A stretch of 64,000 nt of DNA from Pseudomonas sp. Lineage in GTDB: Bacteria > Pseudomonadota > Gammaproteobacteria > Pseudomonadales > Pseudomonadaceae. The position numbers and the translations under genes were made by a program. This document shows, in pieces, positions 52,661-61,010 of this stretch; within the stretch, counting starts at the first letter, position 1; every line of letters starts with the position of its first letter. The DNA lies in contig NZ_JAUYNT010000029.1 of NCBI RefSeq assembly GCF_030698175.1, forward strand, positions 124,001-188,000, written 5' to 3'. The notes under the pieces are model-generated. The model searched no databases. It was not told the origin of the DNA and was given only the letters and a program-made list of their open reading frames with translations.

Positions 52661-53257
52661 ATGCTCAACGTAGTTTTAGTCGCCGGATCCAGCCGCACCA
52701 ACAGTCAATCGGGCAAGGTCGCCCGTTTTCTTCGTCAACGGCTAATTGAACTGGACCACAGCAGCCTTGATCTGTGCACGGTTATTGACTTAGGCCTTGG
52801 CCCTTTACCGCTCTGGCCTAGCGATGACAGCGGCCCCTGGAGCCAGTACGCCGAACGATTAAAAGCCGCCGACGCGCTGGTAATAGTTGCGCCTGAGTGG
52901 AATGGCATGGCCTGCCCGGCGATCAAAAATTTCTTTATCTATGCCAGCAAAGCCGAACTCGCACACAAACCCGGTTTGCTGGTTGGTGTTTCGGCGGGCG
53001 TCGGCGGGGCTTATCCGATTAGCGAGCTGCGCGCCTCCAGCTACAAAAATTGCCGGCTTTGCTATATCCCCGAGCACCTGATTATCCGCCACGTCGAGCA
53101 GCAGTTTAACCAGGCCTGCGCCGCCAACGTCGACGAGCAACACCTGCGCGCACGCATCGATTACGCCCTGGATGTGCTGCAAAAATACAGTGTCGCCTTG
53201 CGGCCGGTACGCGCGTCCATCGATCTGAGTCAGGCCGAGTTTGCTAACGGCATGTAA
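52661..53257 (+). CDS. NAD(P)H-dependent FMN reductase-like flavoprotein
   Basis: A 198-residue flavodoxin-like protein. The phosphate loop of the FMN site is VVLVAGSSRTNSQSGKV near residue 4, and the conserved PEWNGMACPAIKNFFIYAS segment lies near residue 78. The family includes ChrR, ArsH and azoreductase-like quinone reductases. The usual PEYN motif is PEWN here. The last 50 residues are helical and not typical for the core fold. The ATG at 52661 has CAGGAG upstream. It stands alone between the deleted chemoreceptor and the patatin gene, without an obvious operon. Confidence 0.85.
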   Translation: MLNVVLVAGSSRTNSQSGKVARFLRQRLIELDHSSLDLCTVIDLGLGPLPLWPSDDSGPWSQYAERLKAADALVIVAPEWNGMACPAIKNFFIYASKAELAHKPGLLVGVSAGVGGAYPISELRASSYKNCRLCYIPEHLIIRHVEQQFNQACAANVDEQHLRARIDYALDVLQKYSVALRPVRASIDLSQAEFANGM

Positions 53258-53442
53258 CTGTCTTCGCGATTGGCTCGCGCTCATCGCCTTAACCCGCGCT
53301 CTGCTGCAAAGCACATTTAAGCGCAGCCAAATGGGTCCAGCCGCAGCATCCAGCTCAGGCGCAGCGGTGTTATTCAGCAGGTGAAGTCGCTTGGTCTGCA
53401 CCTACAGGTATTTATACTGGCGCATCTGCAATGGAGACGCGC

Positions 53443-54522
53443 ATGACGGCAATACAGATCAAATTTCCCGCTTTGACCCTTAAAGCCGGCCAGCGCGCGC
53501 TGCTGCGCATTCGCCAACAGGGCCTTAAGCCCGCCGATGTGGGAATTTTGCCGGGCGCCGCCGGCGGGCCAAAGGCACTGGGCATTCAGGGCCTGGATCT
53601 GGCCTTATTTGGCGACTGGCTGCCCCGCGCGCCCCGCGAACGAGCCTTGATTGGCGCCTCGATCGGCTCTTGGCGCTTTGCCAGCGCCTGCCTGCCCGAT
53701 GCCGCCGCCGGGATTCGCCGGCTGGGCGAACTCTACACCGCGCAGCGCTTCGGTAAAGACGCGAGCATGGCGCAGATCAGTGAATGTTGCCGGGTGATGC
53801 TCGATAACTTGCTCGACGGTCAGGCGCACAGCCTGCTGAACAATGCCCACTATCGCTTGAATATCATGCTGGTCAAAAGCCATGGCCTGCTGGCCGAGGA
53901 TCATCGTGGGCGGCTGGGCCTCGGCTTGTCGGCGGCGATTGGCAACAACCTGCTGAGTCGCGCACGGCTCGCCAAACACTTTGAACGGCTGATTGTGCAT
54001 GACCCACGCCAGGCCCCGCCCCTACATAGCCTGCATGACTTCCCTTCGCGTTTTGCCGCCTTGGACGCAGACAATCTAAAGCACGCGCTGCTGGCCTCGG
54101 GCTCTATCCCCATGGTGATGCAAGGGGTGCGCGATATACCCGGGGTTGGCGCCGGCACTTATCGCGATGGCGGCTTGCTCGACTACCACCTCGACCTGCC
54201 CTTCAAGGGCGATGACGTGGTGCTCTACCCGCACTTTACCGACCAGGTGATACCCGGGTGGTTCGACAAGAGCCTGCCGTGGCGGCGCGCCGATCCAGGC
54301 CGGATGCAGGATGTGTTGTTATTGGCGCCCTCGCGCGAGTATTTGGCGCGCCTGCCCCATGGCAAGCTGCCTGATCGCAGCGACTTTAAGCGCTACCTGG
54401 GCGATGACGCCGGGCGTGAACGTTATTGGCGCACCGCCATCAGTGAAAGCCAAAGGCTAGGTGATGAGTTTCTGCAACTGGCAGACAATGACCAGCTCGC
54501 CGAGCGACTGCTCGCGCTCTGA
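53443..54522 (+). CDS. Patatin-like phospholipase family protein
   Basis: A 359-residue protein with the features of a patatin-like acyl hydrolase. These are the glycine-rich oxyanion loop PGAAGGPKALGIQG, the nucleophile elbow GASIGSWR (GxSxG) and the second member of the Ser-Asp dyad in YRDGGLLDYHLD. There is no signal peptide, so it is likely cytoplasmic or membrane-associated. The substrate (phospholipid or triacylglycerol) is unknown. I chose the ATG at 53443, which has GGAG 6 bases upstream; an ATG at 53431 has none. It may be co-transcribed with the thioesterase that starts 71 bases after it. Confidence 0.85.
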   Translation: MTAIQIKFPALTLKAGQRALLRIRQQGLKPADVGILPGAAGGPKALGIQGLDLALFGDWLPRAPRERALIGASIGSWRFASACLPDAAAGIRRLGELYTAQRFGKDASMAQISECCRVMLDNLLDGQAHSLLNNAHYRLNIMLVKSHGLLAEDHRGRLGLGLSAAIGNNLLSRARLAKHFERLIVHDPRQAPPLHSLHDFPSRFAALDADNLKHALLASGSIPMVMQGVRDIPGVGAGTYRDGGLLDYHLDLPFKGDDVVLYPHFTDQVIPGWFDKSLPWRRADPGRMQDVLLLAPSREYLARLPHGKLPDRSDFKRYLGDDAGRERYWRTAISESQRLGDEFLQLADNDQLAERLLAL

Positions 54523-54593
54523 CAGACGACCTGTTAACTCGATTCTTTATCGGCGGCGCCCTTAGCTGCGCCGCGTTTGCCAAAGGTAGTGTG

Positions 54594-55037
54594 ATGGCCC
54601 GCTTGACCCTGCAGTTCCCAGAAGACCAGTACTGTTTCAGCACCTTGTTGACGGTACGGGTGACCGACATCAACGCCGCCAAGCACCTAGGCAATGACTC
54701 GATGATTTCGATGATCTCCGAGGCGCGGGCACTGTTTTTCTTCGAGTTTGGCATTGTAGAGACGGCCGCCGACGGTGTTGGCATTATCGTCACCGACCTG
54801 GCCACCACCTATAAAGCCGAAGCCCACGCCCGCGATCAATTGCTGTTTGAAGTGGGCGTCATGGACTTCAATCCTTACGGCGGCGATATCACCTTTCGCA
54901 TCACCCGTCCCGCCGATGGCGTACTGGTAGCCATGGCAAAGTCCGGTTTTGTGTTCTTCAACTACCCGTCGCTCAAGGTGGTTGGTATGCCCGCGGAGTT
55001 CCCCAGCAAGTTCGCCAAGATCAATTGGCTAGTCTGA
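54594..55037 (+). CDS. Hotdog-fold thioesterase (4HBT family)
   Basis: A 147-residue single hotdog protein. The hallmark loop is TDINAAKHLGNDSMISMISEARALFF, comparable to the D-x-N-x-H-x-N motif of 4-hydroxybenzoyl-CoA thioesterases, with LATTYKAEAHARDQLLFEV and GDITFRITRPADGVLVAMAKSGFVFF as later strands. It probably hydrolyses an acyl-CoA or acyl-ACP; the substrate is unknown. The ATG at 54594 follows AAAGG at 8 bases; the GTG three bases earlier is an alternative. The position behind a patatin gene suggests a lipid-related role. Confidence 0.85.
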   Translation: MARLTLQFPEDQYCFSTLLTVRVTDINAAKHLGNDSMISMISEARALFFFEFGIVETAADGVGIIVTDLATTYKAEAHARDQLLFEVGVMDFNPYGGDITFRITRPADGVLVAMAKSGFVFFNYPSLKVVGMPAEFPSKFAKINWLV

Positions 55038-55146
55038 AACCGCAGCGCGCCCCAACTCGGAGCGCCGCCTCTAGATGCGCCCTGTTTTAGCTCGCCAACC
55101 TCATTAACCCCCGACTAACAGGCCCATTTTCGGCCATTAGAAAACT

Positions 55147-55161
55147 TGGCTCAGCTTTTGC
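55147..55161 (+). promoter_or_regulatory. Sigma-54 (RpoN) promoter of nasA
   Basis: TGGC at 55147-55150, 7 bases, TTGC at 55158-55161. The GG and GC doublets are exactly 10 bases apart, as in -24/-12 promoters. Transcription would start near 55173, just in front of the two leader hairpins. The NtrC-type activator site has not been found by eye. Confidence 0.8.
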
Positions 55162-55176
55162 TATTACCTAATCCAA

Positions 55177-55259
55177 GGTAACCAAAGGCGGTTATCCATA
55201 ACGACAAAGACGTCGCGGCATTCTTGCTCTACAGCAGGCAGTGCGGCGCCGTTTTTTTT
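55177..55259 (+). promoter_or_regulatory. NasT/NasR-type (ANTAR) antitermination leader with attenuator
   Basis: Hairpin P1 (55177-55196) has the stem ggtaacc/ggttatcc with loop AAAGGC. Hairpin P2 (55202-55215) has the stem cgac/gtcg with loop AAAGAC. Both are hexaloops with A at position 1 and G at position 4, 5 bases apart, as in the ANTAR target. A terminator stem with 10 pairs and two mismatches joins 55210-55221 with 55241-55252 and is followed by a T run to 55259. It shares the 3' arm and two loop bases of P2, so P2 and the terminator exclude each other. A NasT-like protein holding P2 would let RNA polymerase reach nasA. Confidence 0.82.
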
Positions 55260-55456
55260 CGTGTGGCCCCAGCGTTTGGGGCGGTGGACTGACCGTGATC
55301 CGGGCATCTGCTTACAACTCTCTAACCTTACTACGGCCTTGGCCGCAGGGTTGTCCGCCACAAGCGGGCGACCACCCCGGCGGATTTTGCTCAGCGTGTC
55401 CACGACCATGCTGCAGCCAAATCCTGCTGGGCCCTTTTGAGCCAATGAGGTGTTCG
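55260..55456. other. nasA leader after the attenuator
   Basis: About 200 bases without a convincing gene. It contains ggccccagcgtttggggc near 55265, a possible further hairpin (cccca/tgggg), and ends in the GAGG ribosome site of nasA. A frame-extended nasA starting at 55241 would run through this leader and is not likely. Confidence 0.5.
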
Positions 55457-56668
55457 ATGAATACAAGTTTCTGGAAAGCCGGCCACGCGCCTACGCTGTT
55501 CGCAGCTTTTCTCTATTTCGATTTAAGTTTCATGATCTGGTATGTACTGGGTCCTATGGGCGTGCAGATCGCGACCGACCTGCAGCTCACCACCCAACAA
55601 CGCAGCATGATGGTGGCCACGCCTATTTTGGCCGGTGCCGTATTGCGCTTTCTGATGGGAATTTTGGCCGACCGCACCTCGCCAAAAACTGCCGGCCTGA
55701 TTGGTCAGGTGATTGTCATAGCGGCACTCTTTTGCGCCTGGCAACTGGGCATCCACAGCTATGAGCAAGCCCTGCTGCTAGGTATCTTCCTCGGTTTTGC
55801 CGGTGCCTCGTTTGCCGTGTCGCTGCCACTGGCCTCGCAGTGGTATCCGCCTGAGCACCAGGGTAAAGCCATGGGCATTGCAGGCGCCGGCAACTCCGGC
55901 ACCGTGCTGGCCGCGTTATTCGCCCCGGCATTGGCCACCGCATACGGCTGGAACAACGTCTTCGGCTTGGCACTTATTCCACTGACCCTGACCTTGGTGA
56001 TCTTTGCCAGCGTGGCCCGCAACGCCCCTAACCGTCCACCGGTGAAGGCCATGAGCGACTACCTCAAAGCCCTCGGTGACCGTGACAGCTGGTGGTTTAT
56101 GTTTTTCTACAGCGTGACCTTCGGTGGTTTCCTGGGATTGGCCAGTACCCTGCCCGGTTACTTCCATGACCAATACGGCTTCGACCCAGTTAAAGCCGGT
56201 TACTACACCGCCGCCTGCGTCTTTGCCGGCAGCCTGATGCGCCCACTCGGTGGTGCATTGGCCGACCGCATTGGCGGCATCCGCAGCCTGCTGGTGGTTT
56301 ACACCATCGCCTCCCTGAGCATCTGCGCAGTGGGTTTCAACTTACCTAGCGCAACAGCGGCCTTAGCCTTGTTTGTTGTGGCCATGCTCTGCCTGGGCGC
56401 CGGTAACGGCGCGGTATTCCAGCTGGTACCCCAGCGCTTTCGCAAAGAAATCGGTGTGATGACTGGCCTGATCGGCATGGCTGGCGGCATCGGTGGTTTC
56501 CTCTTGGCGGCCGGTCTCGGTGCGGTCAAGCAGTCCACCGGCGACTACCAACTGGGCCTGTGGATGTTTGCCAGCCTCGGCATTCTGGCCTGGGTGGGTC
56601 TGTATGGGGTTAAGCTGCGCTGGAGAACCACTTGGGGTTCGGCGGCCGCAACTGCTGCCCGCGTCTAA
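55457..56668 (+). CDS. nasA: Nitrate transporter (NarK/NasA type, MFS)
   Basis: A 403-residue permease with twelve hydrophobic helices. The nitrate signature of the NNP family is visible twice: GFAGASFAVSLPLASQWYPPEH in the first half and CLGAGNGAVFQLVPQRFRKE in the second. The substrate-binding Arg residues lie in VLRFLMGILADRTSP and LMRPLGGALADRIGG. The sequence is very close to P. aeruginosa NasA of the assimilatory pathway as I remember it. ATG 55457 has GAGG 6 bases upstream. The RpoN promoter and antitermination leader fit assimilation control. In P. aeruginosa a kinase gene and then nirBD follow; here only the kinase gene does. Confidence 0.92.
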   Translation: MNTSFWKAGHAPTLFAAFLYFDLSFMIWYVLGPMGVQIATDLQLTTQQRSMMVATPILAGAVLRFLMGILADRTSPKTAGLIGQVIVIAALFCAWQLGIHSYEQALLLGIFLGFAGASFAVSLPLASQWYPPEHQGKAMGIAGAGNSGTVLAALFAPALATAYGWNNVFGLALIPLTLTLVIFASVARNAPNRPPVKAMSDYLKALGDRDSWWFMFFYSVTFGGFLGLASTLPGYFHDQYGFDPVKAGYYTAACVFAGSLMRPLGGALADRIGGIRSLLVVYTIASLSICAVGFNLPSATAALALFVVAMLCLGAGNGAVFQLVPQRFRKEIGVMTGLIGMAGGIGGFLLAAGLGAVKQSTGDYQLGLWMFASLGILAWVGLYGVKLRWRTTWGSAAATAARV

Positions 56669-56687
56669 TCTAAGCCGCACCTAAGTT

Positions 56688-56719
56688 GCCCGCGCCGGTT
56701 CAGCCGTCGCGGGCTTTTT
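56688..56719 (+). terminator. Terminator between nasA and the phosphatase/kinase gene
   Basis: Arms gcccgcg (56688-56694) and cgcgggc (56708-56714) with a 13-base loop, followed by five T residues. It separates nasA from the next gene, which would need read-through or its own promoter. Confidence 0.85.
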
Positions 56720-56742
56720 GTTATTGGTTGTGAGAGCACTGC

Positions 56743-58413
56743 ATGAGCCTGCAATTGAGTTTTGGCGAAGCCACTGCCACCGGCCCTCGGGCTGAGAATC
56801 AGGACGCACTGCGCATCGTTACGCCTACCGCCGCCTTGGCGGCCAGCAAGGGCAGCCTGTTTGCCCTGGCCGATGGTGTAAGCCAGTGCGCCGACGGCGG
56901 TTTGGCCGCGCGAGCCACCTTGCAGGCGCTGGCACTGGATTACTACGCCACCCCCGAAACCTGGGCGGTGGTGCAATCGCTGGACCGCCTCCTAATCGCC
57001 CACAACCGCTGGCTGCAAGCCAACGGTGGCGGCCAACCCTTGCTGACCACCCTGACCGCCCTGGTGCTGCGCGGCCGGCGCTTCACCTTGGCGCATGTCG
57101 GTGATTGCCGCGCCTACCGCTGGCACGCCGGCGCACTGGAGCGTTTGACCGAGGAGCATGTGTGGGAGCAGCCGGGCATGCAGCACGTACTCAAGCGCGC
57201 CATGGGCCTCGATCAGCATTTGGTGGTCGACTATCTAGAGGGTGAACTGCGGGTCGGTGAAAGCTTTTTGCTGGTCTGCGATGGCATCTGGGCGGTGCTG
57301 GGCGACCTTGGCGTGCAGCGGATTTTACAAGACGAACCCGACCCCAGCGCAGCCTGCCAGGCTTTGGTTTGCGCCGCCCACTTGGCCGGCAGCCAAGACA
57401 ATGCCAGCGCCATGCTGGTGAGAATCGACAGCCTGCCGCAAAGCGCGCTGGCCGACACCCTGGCGCAACTGGGGCACTGGCCTTTGCCGGCGAAACTGCG
57501 CGCAGGGCAAAGCTTTGAAGGCTGGACAGTCGAGGGGTTAGTCGCCGAATCACGCCAATCAGTCATGTATCGCGTGCGCGACGCCCAAGACCGTCACTGG
57601 CTGCTGAAAACCTTACCGACCAACCGGCATGCCGATGAGTTCGCCGGACCTGCGTTGCTGCAAGAGGAGTGGTTTCTTAAGCGCGTGGCTGGGCGTTACT
57701 TTCCCGAAGCGCACCCACTGCCGCAACGACAGCATCTGTATTACGTGCAACGTGAATACAACGGCCAGACCCTTGCCGAACAGTTTCGCCAGAGCGGCCC
57801 GTTGGGCCTGCCGCAATGGCTTGAGCTAGCACCACGCTTGCTACGCGCCGTCGGCATGCTGCACCGGCGCAATATTTTGCACCGCGACATCAAACCCGAA
57901 AACCTGCTGTGGGGCGAAGATGGCGAGTTGCGTGTGCTGGATCTGGGCCTGGCCTATTGTCCAGGCCTGTCGCGCGACGAAGCCCATGCCCTACCCGGCA
58001 CACCAAGTTACATCGCCCCGGAAGGCTTTGCCGGCGCAGCCCCAAGTGCCCGACAAGATCTCTATGCGGTCGGTGTGACACTTTATTACCTGCTCACGGG
58101 GCACTATCCCTACGGGGAAATTGAAGCCTTTCAGCATCCGCGTTTCGGCACACCGACAGCGGCCAGCCGCTACCGTCCCGATCTACCCTGGTGGTTGGAT
58201 GAGTGCTTGAATCGAGCCGTCGCCGCCAACCCCGAAGAGCGCTTTGAAACCGCCGAAGAATACTTGCTGGTGATTGAGCGCGGCGAACGTGAAGCCATCA
58301 GCAGCCGTCCAAGACCCTTGCTTGAACGCGAGCCATTAAAGGTTTGGCGTGGCTTGGCCCTGCTCTCGCTGCTACTGAATTTGCTGTTATTGGTGCTGCT
58401 GATGCGTGGCTGA
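56743..58413 (+). CDS. Fused PP2C-type phosphatase and Ser/Thr protein kinase, membrane-anchored
   Basis: A 556-residue protein. Residues about 1-235 are a PP2C phosphatase with metal-site aspartates in ADGVSQC (Asp44), VCDGIW (Asp180) and SQDNASAML (Asp219). Residues about 260-515 are a Hanks-type kinase with Lys289 in WLLKTL, HRDIKPENLLW (residues 380-390), DLGLAYC for the DFG motif (Asp400) and SYIAPEGF. One hydrophobic helix closes the protein (residues 537-554). Homologues sit between nasA and nirB in P. aeruginosa (PA1782, as I recall) and may tune nitrate assimilation. Here the partner nirBD genes are absent behind it. It ends at the stem of a strong terminator. Targets are unknown. 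Confidence 0.93.
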   Translation: MSLQLSFGEATATGPRAENQDALRIVTPTAALAASKGSLFALADGVSQCADGGLAARATLQALALDYYATPETWAVVQSLDRLLIAHNRWLQANGGGQPLLTTLTALVLRGRRFTLAHVGDCRAYRWHAGALERLTEEHVWEQPGMQHVLKRAMGLDQHLVVDYLEGELRVGESFLLVCDGIWAVLGDLGVQRILQDEPDPSAACQALVCAAHLAGSQDNASAMLVRIDSLPQSALADTLAQLGHWPLPAKLRAGQSFEGWTVEGLVAESRQSVMYRVRDAQDRHWLLKTLPTNRHADEFAGPALLQEEWFLKRVAGRYFPEAHPLPQRQHLYYVQREYNGQTLAEQFRQSGPLGLPQWLELAPRLLRAVGMLHRRNILHRDIKPENLLWGEDGELRVLDLGLAYCPGLSRDEAHALPGTPSYIAPEGFAGAAPSARQDLYAVGVTLYYLLTGHYPYGEIEAFQHPRFGTPTAASRYRPDLPWWLDECLNRAVAANPEERFETAEEYLLVIERGEREAISSRPRPLLEREPLKVWRGLALLSLLLNLLLLVLLMRG

Positions 58414-58444
58414 AATACCGCCAGCTAAGGCTGGCGGTATTTCA
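58411..58444. terminator. Bidirectional terminator between the convergent kinase genes
   Basis: A perfect 14-base stem: 58411-58424 (tgaaataccgccag) and 58431-58444, loop ctaagg. The stem includes the stop codon of the phosphatase/kinase gene. Short T/A runs lie at both sides, so it may act for the minus-strand chemosensory cluster too, although that gene ends at 58518. Confidence 0.8.
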
Positions 58445-58517
58445 CACTGAAGGGCTTTGCTTAGGTTCTAAAAGCTTGCCTTGAAACCAACCCATGCGGG
58501 TTGGCTTCAGTTTTCGG

Positions 58518-60923
58518 TTAGCTTTCGATATGCACCGCGAATTTGTCCGGCAAGCTGACGATGGTTTGAAACTGGCGAAAATCCGCACCGACCGCACTGT
58601 CGGTAAATTCAAAGCGAATACTGCCGCCCTCACGAGCAACAAAATCCTTCACCGCGTCCATGCCAACGCCACGCCCGGAAACCTCGGTCACCGCCTCGGC
58701 AGTTGAGAAGCCCGCCTCGAAGATTACCTTGGCAACCTCCTCGTCGCTGCTTTGCTCACCGTTAGGCAACATATTTTTCTCCAGCGCGATGCGCCGAATA
58801 CGCCCCAACGCCAAACCCTTGCCGTCATCGCCAAGACGCAGCGTGAACTGGCCCGCCTCGGCGCCAAGCTCAAGCTTGATATTGCCTGCCGCAGATTTAC
58901 CCTTAGCGATGCGCACCTCGGCGGTTTCCAAGCCATGGTCCATCGAGTTGCGGATCAGGTGCATAAATACGTTTTTAAGTATGCCGCTGACCTGACCGCG
59001 CACCACATAGCCATGCTCTTCGATGGTAATGATTGGCGCTTCTTTACCCAGTTCAGCCGCCAAGGATGGCAGGGACTCAAACACCCCATCCAGGGTTTCG
59101 CCAATATGCTCAGTACCCAACAGTCGCAGCGTACGCCTTACCGCTTTGTGCGCCTCAACCAAGTCATGCATGCTCGACATATTGGCTGCTTCGAGTTGCA
59201 GCAAGGTCTCATGGATGTGCTCTTTATCCACCATCAGGTAGCGCTCGACGCTGCCACGCCGTCCCGGCCCTTTGCGGCCCAAGGTAACCTCGTTGATCTT
59301 CTCGTACTTGGCCAACAAATCAGCGACTGATTGCAGTTGCTCAAGCAAGGCGGCCTGATTCCATTCAAGTTCTGAATCTTGCCGAAGGTCGTCGTAGGTC
59401 TGCTCCGCCTCATGCACCACGTTAGTGAGATGCTGCAACGCATAGGTCCGCGCATTGCCTTTGATGGTGTGCATGTTACGAAACAACTGGGAAATAACCT
59501 CGGTTTGCAGCGTCTCGGTGTTTTTGATGAGCACCCGGTTCTCTTCGACAAACTGTGTGGAGCCAGAGATAAACTCGTGAAACTTCTCCTGATTGACTGC
59601 AAGAATTTCACCAATGACTTCCAGCTCGCGCTTCTGCTCACCAGCCTCGGCCGCCAATTTACGCAGCTCGGTGACATCCCGTACGCAGAGCATCAAGCTG
59701 ACAATCATGTCGTTGTCGTCGGTGATAGCCGACCAACTCAGCTCAAGGCTTTTAATTCGACCATCCGTCATGGTCTTCTCGAACTCAGTGACCATCAGGT
59801 GCGAGTTGAACTCGAAGTTCATGATGTCTTCGCCGATACAGGCGCCGCCAACGGCCTCAACCTGCGAGAGTGTATCGGCGCCCAGATTGGAGTTAGCAAA
59901 CAGCAAGTCCATCACTTCGCGACCAGCGATCTGGTTGGTTTCGAGGATGGTTTCCAAATAGGCCGAATATTCTGAGTGGATCAAGCCACCATCAATAATG
60001 GTGAGAATCCCCTGCGGCATGTTCTGCAGCATGGTTTGAATATCATTGGTTTTCTGCCGCAGCTGGGCAGAACTGGCCTCAATCTTGGCGATCATGCCGT
60101 TGAAGGCAACGATGGTGACGCCGATTTCGTCGTGGGTTTGCACCTCTACGCGGCGGCTAAAGTCGTTGTTCTTCTCAATATCACCAATCGCCTCAATCAT
60201 TCGGGTGAGGGGTTTATGGATAGAACGAGACATCAAGATACCGAACAACAGCGAGAAGAGAATGATCCCCGCCGCCAGACCAATCATTTGTTTTTTCGAC
60301 TGTTCAACGGTGGCAATCGCATCATTGGAGGCTTTGACGCTGGCCTCGCTCAAGTAGCGATACAGACCCGAGACCCCATCGGTCATGTAGGTTTCGCCGG
60401 TTTTAATATTGCGCAGAAAACCTTCGTACTGGAACATTAACGTTTCGTGGGTTGCCTTATCGTGGCGGGCGGACAGCTCTATGAGTGGCGCATCGAGCTT
60501 TTTGTCAGCTTTTTCCCACATTTTTGAACTATCAACCAAGGACGCCCACAACTGCTGTTCTTCTTCATCTTTTGGCAGTTTTTCGTAGCGGTCCCACGCT
60601 TCTTTCAGGTCTAGCAGTACGTCGTCACGATCCGCCTTTAGGCCTTCAAACAAACGGTACTCACCGGAAACATCCTTGTATTCCAAGACAGTTTTATTGA
60701 GGCCACCCAACTTGAGCAGTGAGCTCTGCATCTGACCTACGTTAAGAGCCGCCTGCAGCTTGGTTTCGCCCAAATAGGTGATGGTGGTCAGGGCGCGGTT
60801 CATACCGATGATGCCTAGCGCACACATAAACGCCAGTCCAAGCGATGAAAGCGCCAAGGTAAGGCGCAGCTTGGTTTTTATCTGAATGCCTTTTTTATTT
60901 TCCGACGCGGTGTTGGAGCTCAT
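58518..60923 (-). CDS. Membrane histidine kinase with HAMP, PAS, Hpt and CheA-like ATPase (no CheW-docking domain)
   Basis: An 801-residue kinase. A membrane helix (about residues 22-42) and a second (213-231) flank a periplasmic helical sensor resembling four-helix-bundle MCP domains. HAMP covers about 233-290, a PAS-like domain about 295-425 and an Hpt domain about 445-540 with the phospho-accepting His485 in MHTIKGNAR. A CheA-type HATPase covers about 640-795: N box HLIRNSMDHGLE (655-666), G1 DDGKGL (699-704), F box FEAGFS, G2 SGRGVGMDAV (749-758). It ends there, so the CheW-like P5 domain of CheA is missing, as is a HisKA domain. It is the last gene of the cluster, 87 bases after the CheY-like gene. 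This mixes MCP-like and CheA-like parts in one protein. Confidence 0.88.
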   Translation of the reverse strand: MSSNTASENKKGIQIKTKLRLTLALSSLGLAFMCALGIIGMNRALTTITYLGETKLQAALNVGQMQSSLLKLGGLNKTVLEYKDVSGEYRLFEGLKADRDDVLLDLKEAWDRYEKLPKDEEEQQLWASLVDSSKMWEKADKKLDAPLIELSARHDKATHETLMFQYEGFLRNIKTGETYMTDGVSGLYRYLSEASVKASNDAIATVEQSKKQMIGLAAGIILFSLLFGILMSRSIHKPLTRMIEAIGDIEKNNDFSRRVEVQTHDEIGVTIVAFNGMIAKIEASSAQLRQKTNDIQTMLQNMPQGILTIIDGGLIHSEYSAYLETILETNQIAGREVMDLLFANSNLGADTLSQVEAVGGACIGEDIMNFEFNSHLMVTEFEKTMTDGRIKSLELSWSAITDDNDMIVSLMLCVRDVTELRKLAAEAGEQKRELEVIGEILAVNQEKFHEFISGSTQFVEENRVLIKNTETLQTEVISQLFRNMHTIKGNARTYALQHLTNVVHEAEQTYDDLRQDSELEWNQAALLEQLQSVADLLAKYEKINEVTLGRKGPGRRGSVERYLMVDKEHIHETLLQLEAANMSSMHDLVEAHKAVRRTLRLLGTEHIGETLDGVFESLPSLAAELGKEAPIITIEEHGYVVRGQVSGILKNVFMHLIRNSMDHGLETAEVRIAKGKSAAGNIKLELGAEAGQFTLRLGDDGKGLALGRIRRIALEKNMLPNGEQSSDEEVAKVIFEAGFSTAEAVTEVSGRGVGMDAVKDFVAREGGSIRFEFTDSAVGADFRQFQTIVSLPDKFAVHIES

Positions 60924-61010
60924 AGTGCCTCACTTATTGTTTTGCGTGTTTAACCGTGAGCGTCATCGGCGACCTCTGTTAGCTGCGCACTGATGACGCT
61001 GCGGCCAAGG

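Noticed and set aside
55164..55181. A hairpin ttacct-aatcca-aggtaa as first antiterminator hairpin of nasA
   Set aside because: It has a C at loop position 4 and lies across the transcript start predicted from the sigma-54 promoter. The next hairpin (55177-55196) fits better and has the A1/G4 loop.
55241..55456. N-terminal extension of nasA by 72 residues
   Set aside because: The extension would translate the attenuator and leader, is Cys/Pro-rich without family match, and the ATG at 55457 has a good ribosome site.
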